Shown here: piece by piece, positions 28,395 through 37,937 of the stretch | Position numbering within the stretch: the stretch's first letter is position 1 | How the letters are laid out: every line of letters begins with the position of its first letter | NCBI GenBank assembly: GCA_944326685.1 | Contig: CALVEV010000036.1 | Span: 1-64,000, forward strand | Direction of reading: 5' to 3' | Source: Candidatus Gastranaerophilales bacterium | GTDB taxonomy: Bacteria > Cyanobacteriota > Vampirovibrionia > Gastranaerophilales > Gastranaerophilaceae | Length of the DNA stretch: 64,000 bases | Notes under the pieces: model-generated | Told to the model about the DNA's origin: nothing | Databases searched by the model: none | What the model saw: the letters and a program-made list of their open reading frames with translations, nothing else | Position numbers and translations under genes: made by a program

Positions 28395-29769
28395 ATAGTA
28401 AATTTTTTTGTTCCCTGTTGTTAATTTGTGCCTTTTTAATAAATTTAAATAAGTTAGTATAATACCCAAATCCCATGATAGATGCACCCACAACCCAAGC
28501 TGCAGGACCTGCATAAAATACACTATAATAACCATATATTGGCGCAAAGAATATTGCAATACCACATCTTACAAATAACTCAATAATACTTGTCCATAAA
28601 GGTATTTTAGGTTCGCCCATTCCTTGTAAAGCGTTTCTATGTATAAATATTTGACCTAAAAAGAAATAAAATAACGCACTTATAAATAAATAATTTTTAG
28701 CAATTTTTAGAATATTCACATCTTTAGCACCTAAGAAAAGTGTTACAATATCAGCCCCCCAGAAATGCATTATAAATCCCATACAAATACTTATTATTAA
28801 ACAAACAAAAGATGTTTTTCTAACACCTTCATGAATTCTTTTAAATTTATTAGCACCATAATTCTGAGCAACAAATGCAGCAACAGCAACTCCAAATGAC
28901 ATCATAGGCATTGTTGCAATTTGTTCAATTCTTAAAGCTGCAGTCATCGCAGCAATAACATCTGAGCCAAAACTATTACATACACTTTGTATAACTAAAA
29001 TTCCTAAGCCAATTATCGAAAATTGTAATGCCATAGGGAACCCAATTTTTAAATGGTCATAAATAAACTCTTTATCTTTAACCGTAAATTTCCAATCTGA
29101 TTTTCTTAAATGCAAAATGGGAAATTTTATTTTTACATATACAATACACATTATTGCTGATATTGCTTGAGAAATAACGACAGCAATTGCTGAACCTGGA
29201 ACCCCCATATGTAAATTTAAAATAAAGAATAATGCAAGTACGATATTTAATAGAGATGCAAATATTAAAAAATATAGAGGTGTTTTACTATCTCCTAATG
29301 CTCTTATTACACTTGCTAATAGATTATAAATATTTACTACTACCAAACCCAAAACAACAATAAAAATATAATCATAAGCATCTTTATAAATATTCTGAGG
29401 AACATTCATCCAAGCTAAAACAGGATGCATAAATATAATTAAAAATATAGAAAAAAATAAAGTAAAAATGGTACTTAATAAAATAGATGCAGTAACTGAA
29501 CGTCTAACCCCATCTTCATCTTTTGCACCAAATCTTTGGCCTGTAATTACAGCAAAACCATTAGTTAAACCTACAATGATAAAAGTAATAAAAAAGAATA
29601 TTGGAGATATAGCCCCAACAGCAGCAAGAGCATTAATCCCGATTGTTCTTCCAACAATAACAATATCTGCAATATTGTATAGTTGTTGAAATATATTACC
29701 AATTAAAAGAGGAACAGAAAACCAGAATATTAGACTTAAAGGTCCTCCCTTTGTCATATCATTAATCAT
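28378..29769 (-). CDS. MATE family efflux transporter
   Basis: A 463-residue protein with twelve predicted membrane helices. Typical MATE starts appear in both halves: MTKGGPLSLIFWFSVPLLIGNIFQQLYNIADIVIVGR, and the second half with IGFPMALQFSIIGLGILVIQ. It exports drugs or metabolites against Na+ or H+. No truncation is visible. It is convergent with the autotransporter gene and divergent from the PHP gene. The substrate cannot be told from the sequence. Confidence 0.93.
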   Translation of the reverse strand: MINDMTKGGPLSLIFWFSVPLLIGNIFQQLYNIADIVIVGRTIGINALAAVGAISPIFFFITFIIVGLTNGFAVITGQRFGAKDEDGVRRSVTASILLSTIFTLFFSIFLIIFMHPVLAWMNVPQNIYKDAYDYIFIVVLGLVVVNIYNLLASVIRALGDSKTPLYFLIFASLLNIVLALFFILNLHMGVPGSAIAVVISQAISAIMCIVYVKIKFPILHLRKSDWKFTVKDKEFIYDHLKIGFPMALQFSIIGLGILVIQSVCNSFGSDVIAAMTAALRIEQIATMPMMSFGVAVAAFVAQNYGANKFKRIHEGVRKTSFVCLIISICMGFIMHFWGADIVTLFLGAKDVNILKIAKNYLFISALFYFFLGQIFIHRNALQGMGEPKIPLWTSIIELFVRCGIAIFFAPIYGYYSVFYAGPAAWVVGASIMGFGYYTNLFKFIKKAQINNREQKNLLFKNLI

Positions 29770-29844
29770 AGTGTAAAACCTTATTTCTATTTCAATATTA
29801 TTTTAATATAAAAACTAGCAAGTTTGTATTAGAATAATATTATT

Positions 29845-30687
29845 ATGAAAGCTGATTTACACATACATAGCAATTTTTCAGATGGAAGCGATACAATCCC
29901 AGAATTAATTAAAAATATTAAAGATGCAGGGATAAACATTTTTGCACTTACTGACCATGATACCATTGGTGGATTATCAGAAGTTGAAAAACACCTACCT
30001 AGTGATATTAAATTCATTAAAGGTGTTGAACTTACTTGTAAAACAAAAGATATTAAGTGCCATATTCTAGGTTACAATATTAATCCTAATAATAAAAAAT
30101 TAAATGATTTAATCGCTCAAGGAAAAATTCTAAGACGAAACAAACTAGAAAAAAGAATCGCTTATTTAAAAGAAGTTTGGGATATTCAACTTACAAAAGA
30201 AGAACTAGATTGGTTATATTCTAGACCTAGTGTTGTAAAAACCCACTTTGCAAATATTTTAGTAAATAGAGGTCTATCTGATAACAACCTTGATGCTATG
30301 AAAAAATATTTAGACGGATGTAAAACAGGGAATTCTAGATTTGATGGAGATGAAGCAATTCAAATAATAAAAGATGCAAGAGGAATTCCTGTTTGGGCTC
30401 ATCCTCTAGGAGGTGAAGGAGAAAAACATTTATCAAAAGAAGAATTTCTTCCACGTCTTAAAACAATGATAGCAAGTGGCATCCAAGGTTTAGAATGTTA
30501 TTATTCAAGATATAATCAACAAGAAATAGAATTTCTTATATCTTGTGCAAAAGAAAATAATTTATTAATTACAGGTGGTAGTGACTATCATGGCAGCAAC
30601 AAGAAAAATATTACACTAGCAAAATTAAATCAAGGCAATAAACCTATTGAAAGTGATGAATTAACCCTAATTAAATCTGTTTTATAA
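29845..30687 (+). CDS. PHP-domain phosphoesterase (RNase AM / TrpH-like)
   Basis: A 280-residue PHP domain protein. Motif I is [12 protein letters not shown] (D4, H6, H8, D13), then LTDHDTIGG, and a late VWAHPLGGE and GGSDYHGSN, which together hold the metal ligands. Relatives include 3',5'-nucleoside bisphosphate phosphatase and 5'-3' RNase AM; the length fits these rather than DNA polymerase PHP domains. The gene overlaps the convergent acetyltransferase by 17 bp. A weak -10 (AATAAT, 29833-29838) ends 6 nt before the ATG, again a leaderless-like arrangement. Confidence 0.88.
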   Translation: MKADLHIHSNFSDGSDTIPELIKNIKDAGINIFALTDHDTIGGLSEVEKHLPSDIKFIKGVELTCKTKDIKCHILGYNINPNNKKLNDLIAQGKILRRNKLEKRIAYLKEVWDIQLTKEELDWLYSRPSVVKTHFANILVNRGLSDNNLDAMKKYLDGCKTGNSRFDGDEAIQIIKDARGIPVWAHPLGGEGEKHLSKEEFLPRLKTMIASGIQGLECYYSRYNQQEIEFLISCAKENNLLITGGSDYHGSNKKNITLAKLNQGNKPIESDELTLIKSVL

Positions 30688-31234
30688 TCTTAGCGGGATT
30701 TCCTGCAACTATAGTATTTTTAGAAACATTTTTAGTAACAACTGAGCCTGCACCAATTATTGCACCATCTTCAATAATTATGCCTGGAAGAATTGTTGAA
30801 TCAGATCCAATCCATACATTATTTCCGATAATTATTCTTTTAGGAATCATTGTTGCTCTATTGTTAGGATTAATATCATGGTTTAAAGTTGCAAGAGTTA
30901 CATTATGACCAATAAAGCAATTATCACCAATTGTAATACCTCCTTGATCTTGGAATTTGCAACACGCATTTATAAATACATTTTTCCCAACTGTAATATT
31001 TTTTCCACATTCAGAATAAAAAGGAGGAAATAATCTAAATGATTTATCTACATTTTTACCTGTTAACTTAGAAAACAATTCAACTATTTCTTCTGGAGTA
31101 TGGTATTTATTATTAATTTCCATAGTAATTTTAATAGCTTCTTGTGCAATTTCATGAAAAGTATCAAACAAGCTTGAACTTTCATCAACAATTCTTTGCT
31201 CATTCATATACTTAAAAAATTTCTCTAAGTCCAT
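30671..31234 (-). CDS. Hexapeptide-repeat acetyltransferase, maltose O-acetyltransferase-like
   Basis: A 187-residue left-handed beta-helix acetyltransferase. ATG 31234 is preferred because GGGAG precedes it by a normal distance. The N-terminal helical part is followed by hexapeptide turns (about 80-175), with the catalytic His in TLNHDINP and [10 protein letters not shown] near the end. Such enzymes acetylate sugars from acetyl-CoA. The substrate is unknown. Its promoter, upstream at 31267-31297, has a 19-bp spacer and a dyad typical of MerR-type activation, almost the same as the promoter of the CMD operon at 56,827, so both are probably controlled by the MerR protein encoded at 56,315. Confidence 0.9.
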   Translation of the reverse strand: MDLEKFFKYMNEQRIVDESSSLFDTFHEIAQEAIKITMEINNKYHTPEEIVELFSKLTGKNVDKSFRLFPPFYSECGKNITVGKNVFINACCKFQDQGGITIGDNCFIGHNVTLATLNHDINPNNRATMIPKRIIIGNNVWIGSDSTILPGIIIEDGAIIGAGSVVTKNVSKNTIVAGNPAKIIKQI

Positions 31235-31266
31235 ATTTACATCTCCCAAATTTATTATATATTACA

Positions 31267-31297
31267 ATTTTATCCCCTGATAGCAACTATCAGTCAA
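31267..31297 (-). promoter_or_regulatory. MerR-type promoter of the acetyltransferase
   Basis: On the minus strand: TTGACT (31297-31292), a 19-bp spacer containing GATAG-TTG-CTATC, then TAAAAT (31272-31267). The sequence closely parallels 56764-56794. A 19-bp spacer with an internal dyad is the hallmark of promoters activated by MerR-family DNA distortion. Confidence 0.8.
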
Positions 31298-31326
31298 GAG
31301 GTAAAAATATATAATTATGATACGAA

Positions 31327-32655
31327 TTATCCTAAATTTAAATTAATTTTATCAATTAATTCTTGAATATCAGCCTGAATTTCATAAAAATTAAACTTAT
31401 TTTGTAAAGATTGATTCGTATAACAATGGCTCAAATATTTATAAACACCTTTTATATCATTAATCAATGACTCATTTTCAGGAATTTGATTTGATTTTTT
31501 TAATGAGCTATATTTAACTAAAATTTTATTTATTTCATTTAATGTATTTCTTAAATCACTTTCTAATTGAGAATCACTATTATGCCATGGTTCTATCTTT
31601 TGTTTTTTTACTTTTGGATAAAAAGACTCTTCTAATAAATCAGGTTTCAATTTAACTTGAAAATCACCTTTTCCAGTCATTATTGTGTCTATTAGATTAA
31701 ACCAAACTAATTTTATTTTTCTTGGAATAGCTAAAAAATTTTGTTTTTCCTTAGCTGCTGTTATTGTATCTGATAATCTTAATGATTTCCCTACACTAGA
31801 AAAAGCTTTATACTCAGAAACTAATAATGCTGACTGTATTTTATTAAAAATATTTTGTTTTTCTGGTATTAATTTAATTGGAGGGACAATTGTATTTTCA
31901 TTATATTTATTTAAAAGTTTTAAAAAATCTACAGCATAAATATTCTTTTTCTCATTTCCCCATAATTCATCAGATTTAAAAAGTTGCTCTGCTCCTTTTA
32001 ATGAATTACCAACATAACAATAATCCATTAAAATATAATTTTTTCCTGATGTTTCAATATCTTTTCTAGTTAAATTTTGAGAAGCTAAATATTTTTTTAA
32101 AGTTTTTAACCCCTTATTATTTTTAAGACTATCTATAAATGCTTGATAATCAGACGAAGAAACAGAATCAGAATAAAATCTATTAGCGTTACTCATTGGA
32201 ATATTAACTACATTTTTTTCACCAATTTTTACTCCTAATGACTTGCCAATACTAGATAAAGATCTTCCTATCGGAATCACAACATATTTACCTTTTCCAA
32301 ATCTTTTATCAAATGTTTTCATAATACAATCTGCCGCATATGCGTGTATTTCACCTATACCAAATAAATTAATAGGATCTTGTGTTGTTAATTCGAGAAA
32401 ATCTTGCCTTAACTTATTTTTTTGTACATCAGAAAGCTGTAAATACTCCTCTTTACTAAAATTTCTAAATATAAAAATAGGATCGGTACTTAATTTTTTA
32501 ACAATAAAACCTTTATTAAATTGCCCATTAAAGGAAATATTCTTATCAGATAATACTCGTTTATTATTATCTGAAAAAGTAAAATTGTTTTTATTATATC
32601 GATTTTTAATATTATAATTTTGATAATACGTATTATTAAAACTAGAAATTTGCAT
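31327..32655 (-). CDS. Unknown protein with a phosphoribosyltransferase-like core
   Basis: A 442-residue protein without signal peptide or membrane segment. The first 45 residues are Asn-rich and end ISFNGQ; similar N-terminal (S/F)FxG tags occur in other Gastranaerophilales proteins as I recall them. Residues 125-225 resemble a PRTase fold: VVIPIGRSLSSIGKSLG, followed by NYILMDYCYVGNSLKGAEQLF, in the place of the PRPP-binding hhhhDD-xxxx-G(S/T) loop, but with Tyr instead of the second Asp. The C-terminal 150 residues are helical and Lys-rich. The activity is unknown and may be lost. No neighbour suggests a pathway. Confidence 0.6.
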   Translation of the reverse strand: MQISSFNNTYYQNYNIKNRYNKNNFTFSDNNKRVLSDKNISFNGQFNKGFIVKKLSTDPIFIFRNFSKEEYLQLSDVQKNKLRQDFLELTTQDPINLFGIGEIHAYAADCIMKTFDKRFGKGKYVVIPIGRSLSSIGKSLGVKIGEKNVVNIPMSNANRFYSDSVSSSDYQAFIDSLKNNKGLKTLKKYLASQNLTRKDIETSGKNYILMDYCYVGNSLKGAEQLFKSDELWGNEKKNIYAVDFLKLLNKYNENTIVPPIKLIPEKQNIFNKIQSALLVSEYKAFSSVGKSLRLSDTITAAKEKQNFLAIPRKIKLVWFNLIDTIMTGKGDFQVKLKPDLLEESFYPKVKKQKIEPWHNSDSQLESDLRNTLNEINKILVKYSSLKKSNQIPENESLINDIKGVYKYLSHCYTNQSLQNKFNFYEIQADIQELIDKINLNLG

Positions 32656-32785
32656 AGCATTAACTTAAAATTCAAAAATATTTTTTTTTGCTACTACAAT
32701 ACCAACAATAATAAATTTATAATCTTATTATATCGATTGATAAAAGGTAAATTTACAGTTATAATTAAATTATATGAGGTAAAAA

Positions 32786-33592
32786 ATGAAATCTGTAAAA
32801 GAACATATCACAGAATCTAAAATTTTAGATAGATTAAAAAAATATCCACAATGCTTAGAGTTAGTTAAATATTTATTTGACGATTTAGAATTACAAGAAT
32901 TACAAGAATATGCAAACAATGTTTCTATTAAGCGATTAGGATATAACGATCACGGTCCAGTACATATGCGTCAAGTTGTCGGGAATGCTATCAAAATGCT
33001 TAAAATTCTTCATGAAACAGGAATTCCAACATCATTAGAAAAAGAAGAAATTGGAACATTTGAAGATAGTATGTCTGCTGTAATCTTAGCAGGAATGATG
33101 CACGATTTAGGTATGGCTATAGGTAGACAAGGTCACGAGGAAATGTCTGTACTATTAGCACAACCATTATTTGATAGAGCTCTAATGCATATGTATCCAG
33201 ATGATTTGCATAAACGAGTAATAATAAAATCAGTTGCGACTGAAGCTATTATTGGTCATATGTCATCAAGAAAAATTCATTCCATTGAAGCTGGCATCTT
33301 ATTAATAGCTGATGGATGCGATATGACAAAAGGACGAGCAAGAATACCTTTATCAATTAATAAAACGCCAAGAGTCGGAGATATTCATAAATACTCAGCT
33401 AATGCAATTAATAGAATAGGCATTCATCGAGGAGAAAGAAAGCCTATAAAAATTGATATTGAAATGTCAGGAGATGTAGGATTTTTCCAAATTGAAGAAG
33501 TTTTATTAACCAAAATTGATTCAAGCCCTGCGAAACAATATGTTGAACTTTATGCCGGTGTGGAAGGTCAAGAAAGAAAATGCTACTTATAA
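32786..33592 (+). CDS. HD-domain phosphohydrolase
   Basis: A 268-residue HD-superfamily protein behind TGAGG. The first His is in YNDHGPVHMRQV, the HD pair is in MMHDLGMAIGRQGHEE, and a later His/Asp are in GHMSSRKIHSIEAGILLIADGCDMTKG. The metal-binding set looks complete. Family members hydrolyse nucleotides or phosphorylated signals. The substrate is unknown. It stands alone between the PRTase-like gene (divergent) and the U32 gene. Confidence 0.88.
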   Translation: MKSVKEHITESKILDRLKKYPQCLELVKYLFDDLELQELQEYANNVSIKRLGYNDHGPVHMRQVVGNAIKMLKILHETGIPTSLEKEEIGTFEDSMSAVILAGMMHDLGMAIGRQGHEEMSVLLAQPLFDRALMHMYPDDLHKRVIIKSVATEAIIGHMSSRKIHSIEAGILLIADGCDMTKGRARIPLSINKTPRVGDIHKYSANAINRIGIHRGERKPIKIDIEMSGDVGFFQIEEVLLTKIDSSPAKQYVELYAGVEGQERKCYL

Positions 33593-33647
33593 ATAATCAT
33601 AATTAATACTTTATTTATCAAAATTATTTTTATGATAATATTTAACT

Positions 33648-34892
33648 ATGATTAAACCTGAATTATTAATGCCTGCTGGCAATTTAGAAAAATTAGAATA
33701 TGCAATTAGATATGGTGCAGATGCAGTTTATCTTGGAGTTGTTGATTTTAGCCTTAGAGCAATGAGAAAAGGCGAATTAATAACTATGGATAACCTAAAA
33801 CAAGCTATTGATTTAGCTCATTCTTTAGGTAAAAAAGCATATTTAACATTAAATATTTTTGCATTCAACCGTGATATTAAACTTTTAGAATCTTGTATGG
33901 ATAGAATTAAAGATTCTAATCCTGATGCATTAATTATAAGTGATATTGGAATTATGCGTATTGCACAAAGATATATGCCTAATACTCCAATACACGTTAG
34001 TACGCAAACAAATACTTTAAACTATGAAGCAGTAAAATTCTGGCAAGATTTAGGAGCTACTCGTTCTATTTTAGCAAGAGAATTACCAATAAAAGATGTT
34101 GCTGAAATCAAAGAAAAAGTTCCTAATATGGAATTAGAAGTATTTGTTCATGGGGCTCAATGTGTATCTTTCTCCGGTCGTTGTTTAATAAGTGACTATA
34201 TGACAAATGGAGAAAGAGAAGCTAATCAAGGTAATTGTTGCCAACCTTGTCGTTGGAGTTACAAACTTGTTGAAGAAACTAGACCTGGTCAATATTATGA
34301 AATCGAACAAAATGAACGAGGAACTCATATTATGAGTACTAAAGACTTATGTTTGGTTAAACATTTAGGAAAATTAATTGATGCAGGTGTTGATTCCCTA
34401 AAAGTTGAAGGAAGAACTAAGAGTCTTTATTATGTATCAGCAGTTGCAAAAGCATATAGAGAGGCTATTGATACAGTATTTGAAAATAGAAATGCAGACT
34501 TATCACAATATTATGATGAATTATTAAAAGTTGGAAATCGAGGATATACAACTGGTTTTTATTTAGGTGATGGAGAATATCCTGCAGATGGATATAGTTA
34601 TAATATATCAAAAGGTTTGGCTGGTGCTGATTTCTTGTGTGAAGTATGGGATAAATCAGAAGATATTTATAAAGTAAAAGTTAAAAATAAATTCTATGTA
34701 AATACAGATATAGAAGTCATTTCTCCATCAGAAAAATTTATTACTCAAGCAATTGAAATCAGAAATAAAGAAGGAGAGTTGTTAGAATTTGCAAATACTA
34801 ATGATGAACTTTTTGTAAAATTTAAAGACGAAATCAAAGATTATAAATATGCCATAATAAGAACAGTAGGGATAAAAAACAATGATAATTAA
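33648..34892 (+). CDS. U32 family peptidase-like protein (tRNA hydroxylation type)
   Basis: A 414-residue U32 protein. The N-terminal barrel begins PELLMPAGNLEKLEYAIRYGADAVYLG. The cysteine cluster lies in VHGAQCVSFSGRCLISDYMTNGEREANQGNCCQPCRW, as in the TrhP/YegQ group that makes 5-hydroxyuridine in tRNA; true peptidase activity is doubtful for this group. The C-terminal segment (about 330-410) is the usual small beta-barrel. TGATAATAT (33633-33641), an extended -10, ends 6 nt before the ATG and no ribosome-binding site is visible. It overlaps the YqeG gene by 11 bp. Confidence 0.92.
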   Translation: MIKPELLMPAGNLEKLEYAIRYGADAVYLGVVDFSLRAMRKGELITMDNLKQAIDLAHSLGKKAYLTLNIFAFNRDIKLLESCMDRIKDSNPDALIISDIGIMRIAQRYMPNTPIHVSTQTNTLNYEAVKFWQDLGATRSILARELPIKDVAEIKEKVPNMELEVFVHGAQCVSFSGRCLISDYMTNGEREANQGNCCQPCRWSYKLVEETRPGQYYEIEQNERGTHIMSTKDLCLVKHLGKLIDAGVDSLKVEGRTKSLYYVSAVAKAYREAIDTVFENRNADLSQYYDELLKVGNRGYTTGFYLGDGEYPADGYSYNISKGLAGADFLCEVWDKSEDIYKVKVKNKFYVNTDIEVISPSEKFITQAIEIRNKEGELLEFANTNDELFVKFKDEIKDYKYAIIRTVGIKNNDN

Positions 34893-35358
34893 ACCTGATT
34901 ATAACTTAAAATGTATCTATGATATAGATTTAGATGTGCTTGCCAATCAAGGAATAAAAGTTATAATGTTTGATTTAGATAGTACAATTATGATATCAAA
35001 ATCAGGTTGTTATCGACCAGAAACTGAAGAATGGTTAAAAGAAGTCCAAGAAAAATTTACTATTGCAGTTATTTCAAATAACAAATCAGAAGAATATATC
35101 AACAAAGTAAAAAGTATTTCAAACTTTGATGTAATTGGTCATGCATCAAAACCTAATCCAAAGAAAATGAAAAAATATCTTGAAGATATAGGTGTAACCC
35201 CCAAAGAAGCTGTAATGGTTGGTGATAGACCTTTAACAGACATCGTTGCAGGCAAATTGTTAGGATGCAAAACTATCTTAGTTGATTCAATAAATGCTGA
35301 AAATGAAAATATACCTACCCGTTGTGTTCGTTGGTTAGAGCGTCGAGTAATAAGATAA
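34882..35358 (+). CDS. YqeG family HAD IIIA-type phosphatase
   Basis: A 158-residue HAD protein with motif I MFDLDSTIM (D29 and D31), motif II VISNNKS, and motif IV MVGDRPLTDIVAGKLLG. The length and the final RWLERRVIR are typical of YqeG, which often neighbours ribosome or tRNA genes. The phosphatase substrate is unknown. The 11-bp overlap with the U32 gene suggests translational coupling and a shared role in translation, by inference. Confidence 0.9.
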   Translation: MIIKPDYNLKCIYDIDLDVLANQGIKVIMFDLDSTIMISKSGCYRPETEEWLKEVQEKFTIAVISNNKSEEYINKVKSISNFDVIGHASKPNPKKMKKYLEDIGVTPKEAVMVGDRPLTDIVAGKLLGCKTILVDSINAENENIPTRCVRWLERRVIR

Positions 35359-35376
35359 TTTTTCATACATAAAAAA

Positions 35377-35396
35377 AAGAGACGATAACGTCTCTT
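35377..35396 (-). terminator. Hairpin with T-run on the minus strand
   Basis: AAGAGACG-ATAA-CGTCTCTT, preceded on plus by eight A's, so it has a terminator form only for minus-strand transcripts; the plus strand reads GGAA after the stem. All nearby genes are on the plus strand. The 35359-35563 gap otherwise shows no ORF. It may limit antisense transcription or protect the 3' end of the YqeG transcript. Confidence 0.5.
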
Positions 35397-35563
35397 GGAA
35401 TTAAGAATAGCTGGAAGTATGAAAAAGATTTAATGATTATATTTAACAAAAAACCATATATTTTGAATATTACCCGATTCACTAATATTTTTTATCAACT
35501 AGATTAGCCTATATAGAAATGTAAAGAATTTGCCCTAATTTGTTTTATTGTTACCATAGTAAT

Positions 35564-37576
35564 ATGGCAAAAGTATTACTAGTAACAGAAAATAATAGCT
35601 ATGAAAAAGATATTAAAACAATTCTAAATGGTCACGAATTGTTAGTCAGTTGTGATGAAACATTAATAATTGATATACTAAAAGTAGAAAACCCAGATAT
35701 TGTTATTTTTGATTGTGATATAGAAGTTGTAGATTTTAAGTATTTATATAGACAAATCAAAGAATTTAATGTTATTACCATTCTAATTTTAAATAAAAAC
35801 GAAGTAACTAAGGATATTTTAAACCATGCAAATATGTTTATATCATATCCATTTTCTTCTACTGTTTTAAAAGCATCAATAAATTCTTGTATAAAAACTA
35901 AAAAATCACTTATTAAATTAGCCAAATCAAATAAAGAATTAGCTAACAGCTTATATCAATTGAATGTTCTGTATACAACAACTTCCAATTTATCAGGGAG
36001 TTTAGATAAAGAACAATTAATTTCAATAATGAATGATGGAATAGAAAAGTCATTAAATTACAACTTGTTATGTACATTGACATTTAAAACTCCTAAAGAA
36101 CCACTTTTACTAATAGATTCTACATATAACCCATCAGAACGACTTGTAGAATCTTTAAAATTGCGAGCTGTGATGAATTATAAATCACGAAATTCAGCTA
36201 ATAATTTTGATATAAATATTGATGATATTATCGTTGAAAAAAAAGTTAAATATGCAATTTCTGATTATGATTTTGAAATATTAAATTTTGATAATTTATT
36301 ATCTTTTATAGATGTAAATAATGATTGCCATGGATTTACAGAAATATTTAGAGAGACAGATTTCACATTAGAAGATTCAACTTGTTTCCAAACCATAGTT
36401 CAACAAGTTTCTCTACCGCTTAAGAGTGCCATTTTGTACCAAGAAATAATTGATACAAATAAAAAATTAGAAAAGCTCGAACGCTTAAAATCAGATTTTA
36501 TTTCAATAGTATCACATGAATTAAGAACACCATTAACAACAATAAAAAACTCACTAGATATTATAATAAGCGGAAAAACAGGAGAGCTACAAGAAAATAC
36601 CATAAAATTTTTAGATATGGCTAAAAGAAATGTAACCAGATTATCAGGTATTATAAATGATTTATTGGATATTTCTAAGATTGAAGCCGGTAAACTAGAT
36701 TTTAAATATACAAATGCAAGCATCATACCGGTGATTGAATATGTTAAGAATAATCTTCAAAGCATGGCAAAAGAAAAAGAAATCCAATTAGAATATGAAC
36801 AAGCAAACACTTCAGAAATAGAAATATATGCAGATACAAATAGATTAGAACAAGTATTAACAAACTTGGTATCAAACGCAATTAAGTTCACTCCAAATAA
36901 TGGAAAAATAAAAATAACAACCTCAACCATTAATGCTAAAGATATTAAAACAGAAGAATGTTTTAAATCTGAAATAGAAAAGCTTTCAGGCGATTATATC
37001 CAAGTATGCGTATCAGATCAAGGAATCGGCATTGACAAAGAAAACCTAAAACAAGTATTTGATAAATTTCAACAAATAGAAAATTCTCTATCAAGACAAG
37101 TTGGAGGTTCAGGTTTAGGATTAGCAATAGCAAAACAACTTATTGAAGCTCATAATGGTGCAATATGGTGTGATAGTATAATTAATAAAGGTTCAAATTT
37201 TTATTTTGTAATCCCTATATCAACACCTAAAACTAAATTTTTATTAACTAAAAAGCAATTGATGCAAAAAGCTAAAGAAAAAAATTCTACACTTTTATCA
37301 ATAAAAATAAAGACTAACAACATGGCAATGAACTCATTAATTAATGATGAAAAAATATTTAATGAAGCATACTTGATGAATTCATTAATTGAAGAAGAAA
37401 AAGATAATTCAATATTATCAATCGCAATAGTAGATGGGAACAAAACATTTGCAGAATTTTTAGAAAAAAGAATTAATGATGTAATAAGTCAAAAAGCAGA
37501 AAAGTACAAAAATTGTGATATAATGTACTCATATGTAGTAGAAGGAGTATCCGATGAAAAAAATTCTTATCGTTGA
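35564..37576 (+). CDS. Hybrid-type sensor histidine kinase with degenerate N-terminal receiver
   Basis: A 670-residue cytoplasmic kinase. ATG 35564 (MAKVLLVTEN) follows the extended -10 TGTTACCAT by 6 nt, so a leaderless start is likely. Residues 1-115 look like a receiver domain that keeps D50 but has SYPF in place of the KPF motif. Residues 130-300 may be GAF-like. HisKA follows with H318 in SHELRTPL; then the ATPase domain (N-box NLVSNAIKF, DQGIGI, GGSGLGLAIA). About 100 extra residues end the protein, ending in the overlap with the response regulator. No membrane segments, so it senses a cytoplasmic signal. Confidence 0.92.
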   Translation: MAKVLLVTENNSYEKDIKTILNGHELLVSCDETLIIDILKVENPDIVIFDCDIEVVDFKYLYRQIKEFNVITILILNKNEVTKDILNHANMFISYPFSSTVLKASINSCIKTKKSLIKLAKSNKELANSLYQLNVLYTTTSNLSGSLDKEQLISIMNDGIEKSLNYNLLCTLTFKTPKEPLLLIDSTYNPSERLVESLKLRAVMNYKSRNSANNFDINIDDIIVEKKVKYAISDYDFEILNFDNLLSFIDVNNDCHGFTEIFRETDFTLEDSTCFQTIVQQVSLPLKSAILYQEIIDTNKKLEKLERLKSDFISIVSHELRTPLTTIKNSLDIIISGKTGELQENTIKFLDMAKRNVTRLSGIINDLLDISKIEAGKLDFKYTNASIIPVIEYVKNNLQSMAKEKEIQLEYEQANTSEIEIYADTNRLEQVLTNLVSNAIKFTPNNGKIKITTSTINAKDIKTEECFKSEIEKLSGDYIQVCVSDQGIGIDKENLKQVFDKFQQIENSLSRQVGGSGLGLAIAKQLIEAHNGAIWCDSIINKGSNFYFVIPISTPKTKFLLTKKQLMQKAKEKNSTLLSIKIKTNNMAMNSLINDEKIFNEAYLMNSLIEEEKDNSILSIAIVDGNKTFAEFLEKRINDVISQKAEKYKNCDIMYSYVVEGVSDEKNSYR

Positions 37577-37919
37577 TGATGAACAAGATATAGTAGAAAG
37601 TTTAAAATTCGTTCTTGAAGTAACCGGATATACTTGTTACTGTGCATATAATGGCGAAGATGGTTTAAGAATGGCAAAAGAAATCATGCCAGATTTGATT
37701 ATCCTAGATGTAATGATGCCTAAAATTAACGGTTACAAAATTAGTCGATTATTAAAATATGATAAAAAATACAAAGATATTCCAATTATAATGGTTACTG
37801 CCCGTTCTCAAGAAGAAGATAAATTAATCGGAGAAGAGACAGGAGCTGATGAATATATTACAAAACCATTTGATTTAGATTATGTTGTTCAAAGGGTTAA
37901 TGAATATCTTAACAAATAA
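37554..37919 (+). CDS. Single-domain response regulator
   Basis: A 121-residue CheY-like receiver with D8, D9, the phosphoacceptor D52 (ILDVMMP) and K104 (TKPF). It has no output domain. AGAAGGAG precedes the ATG, which overlaps the histidine kinase gene by 23 bp, so it is almost certainly its partner. The next gene, 18 bp downstream, is a PilB-like protein, which suggests a signalling role in surface or motility functions; that link is inference. Confidence 0.95.
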   Translation: MKKILIVDDEQDIVESLKFVLEVTGYTCYCAYNGEDGLRMAKEIMPDLIILDVMMPKINGYKISRLLKYDKKYKDIPIIMVTARSQEEDKLIGEETGADEYITKPFDLDYVVQRVNEYLNK

Positions 37920-37937
37920 AATAATAAGAAGGTTTCA

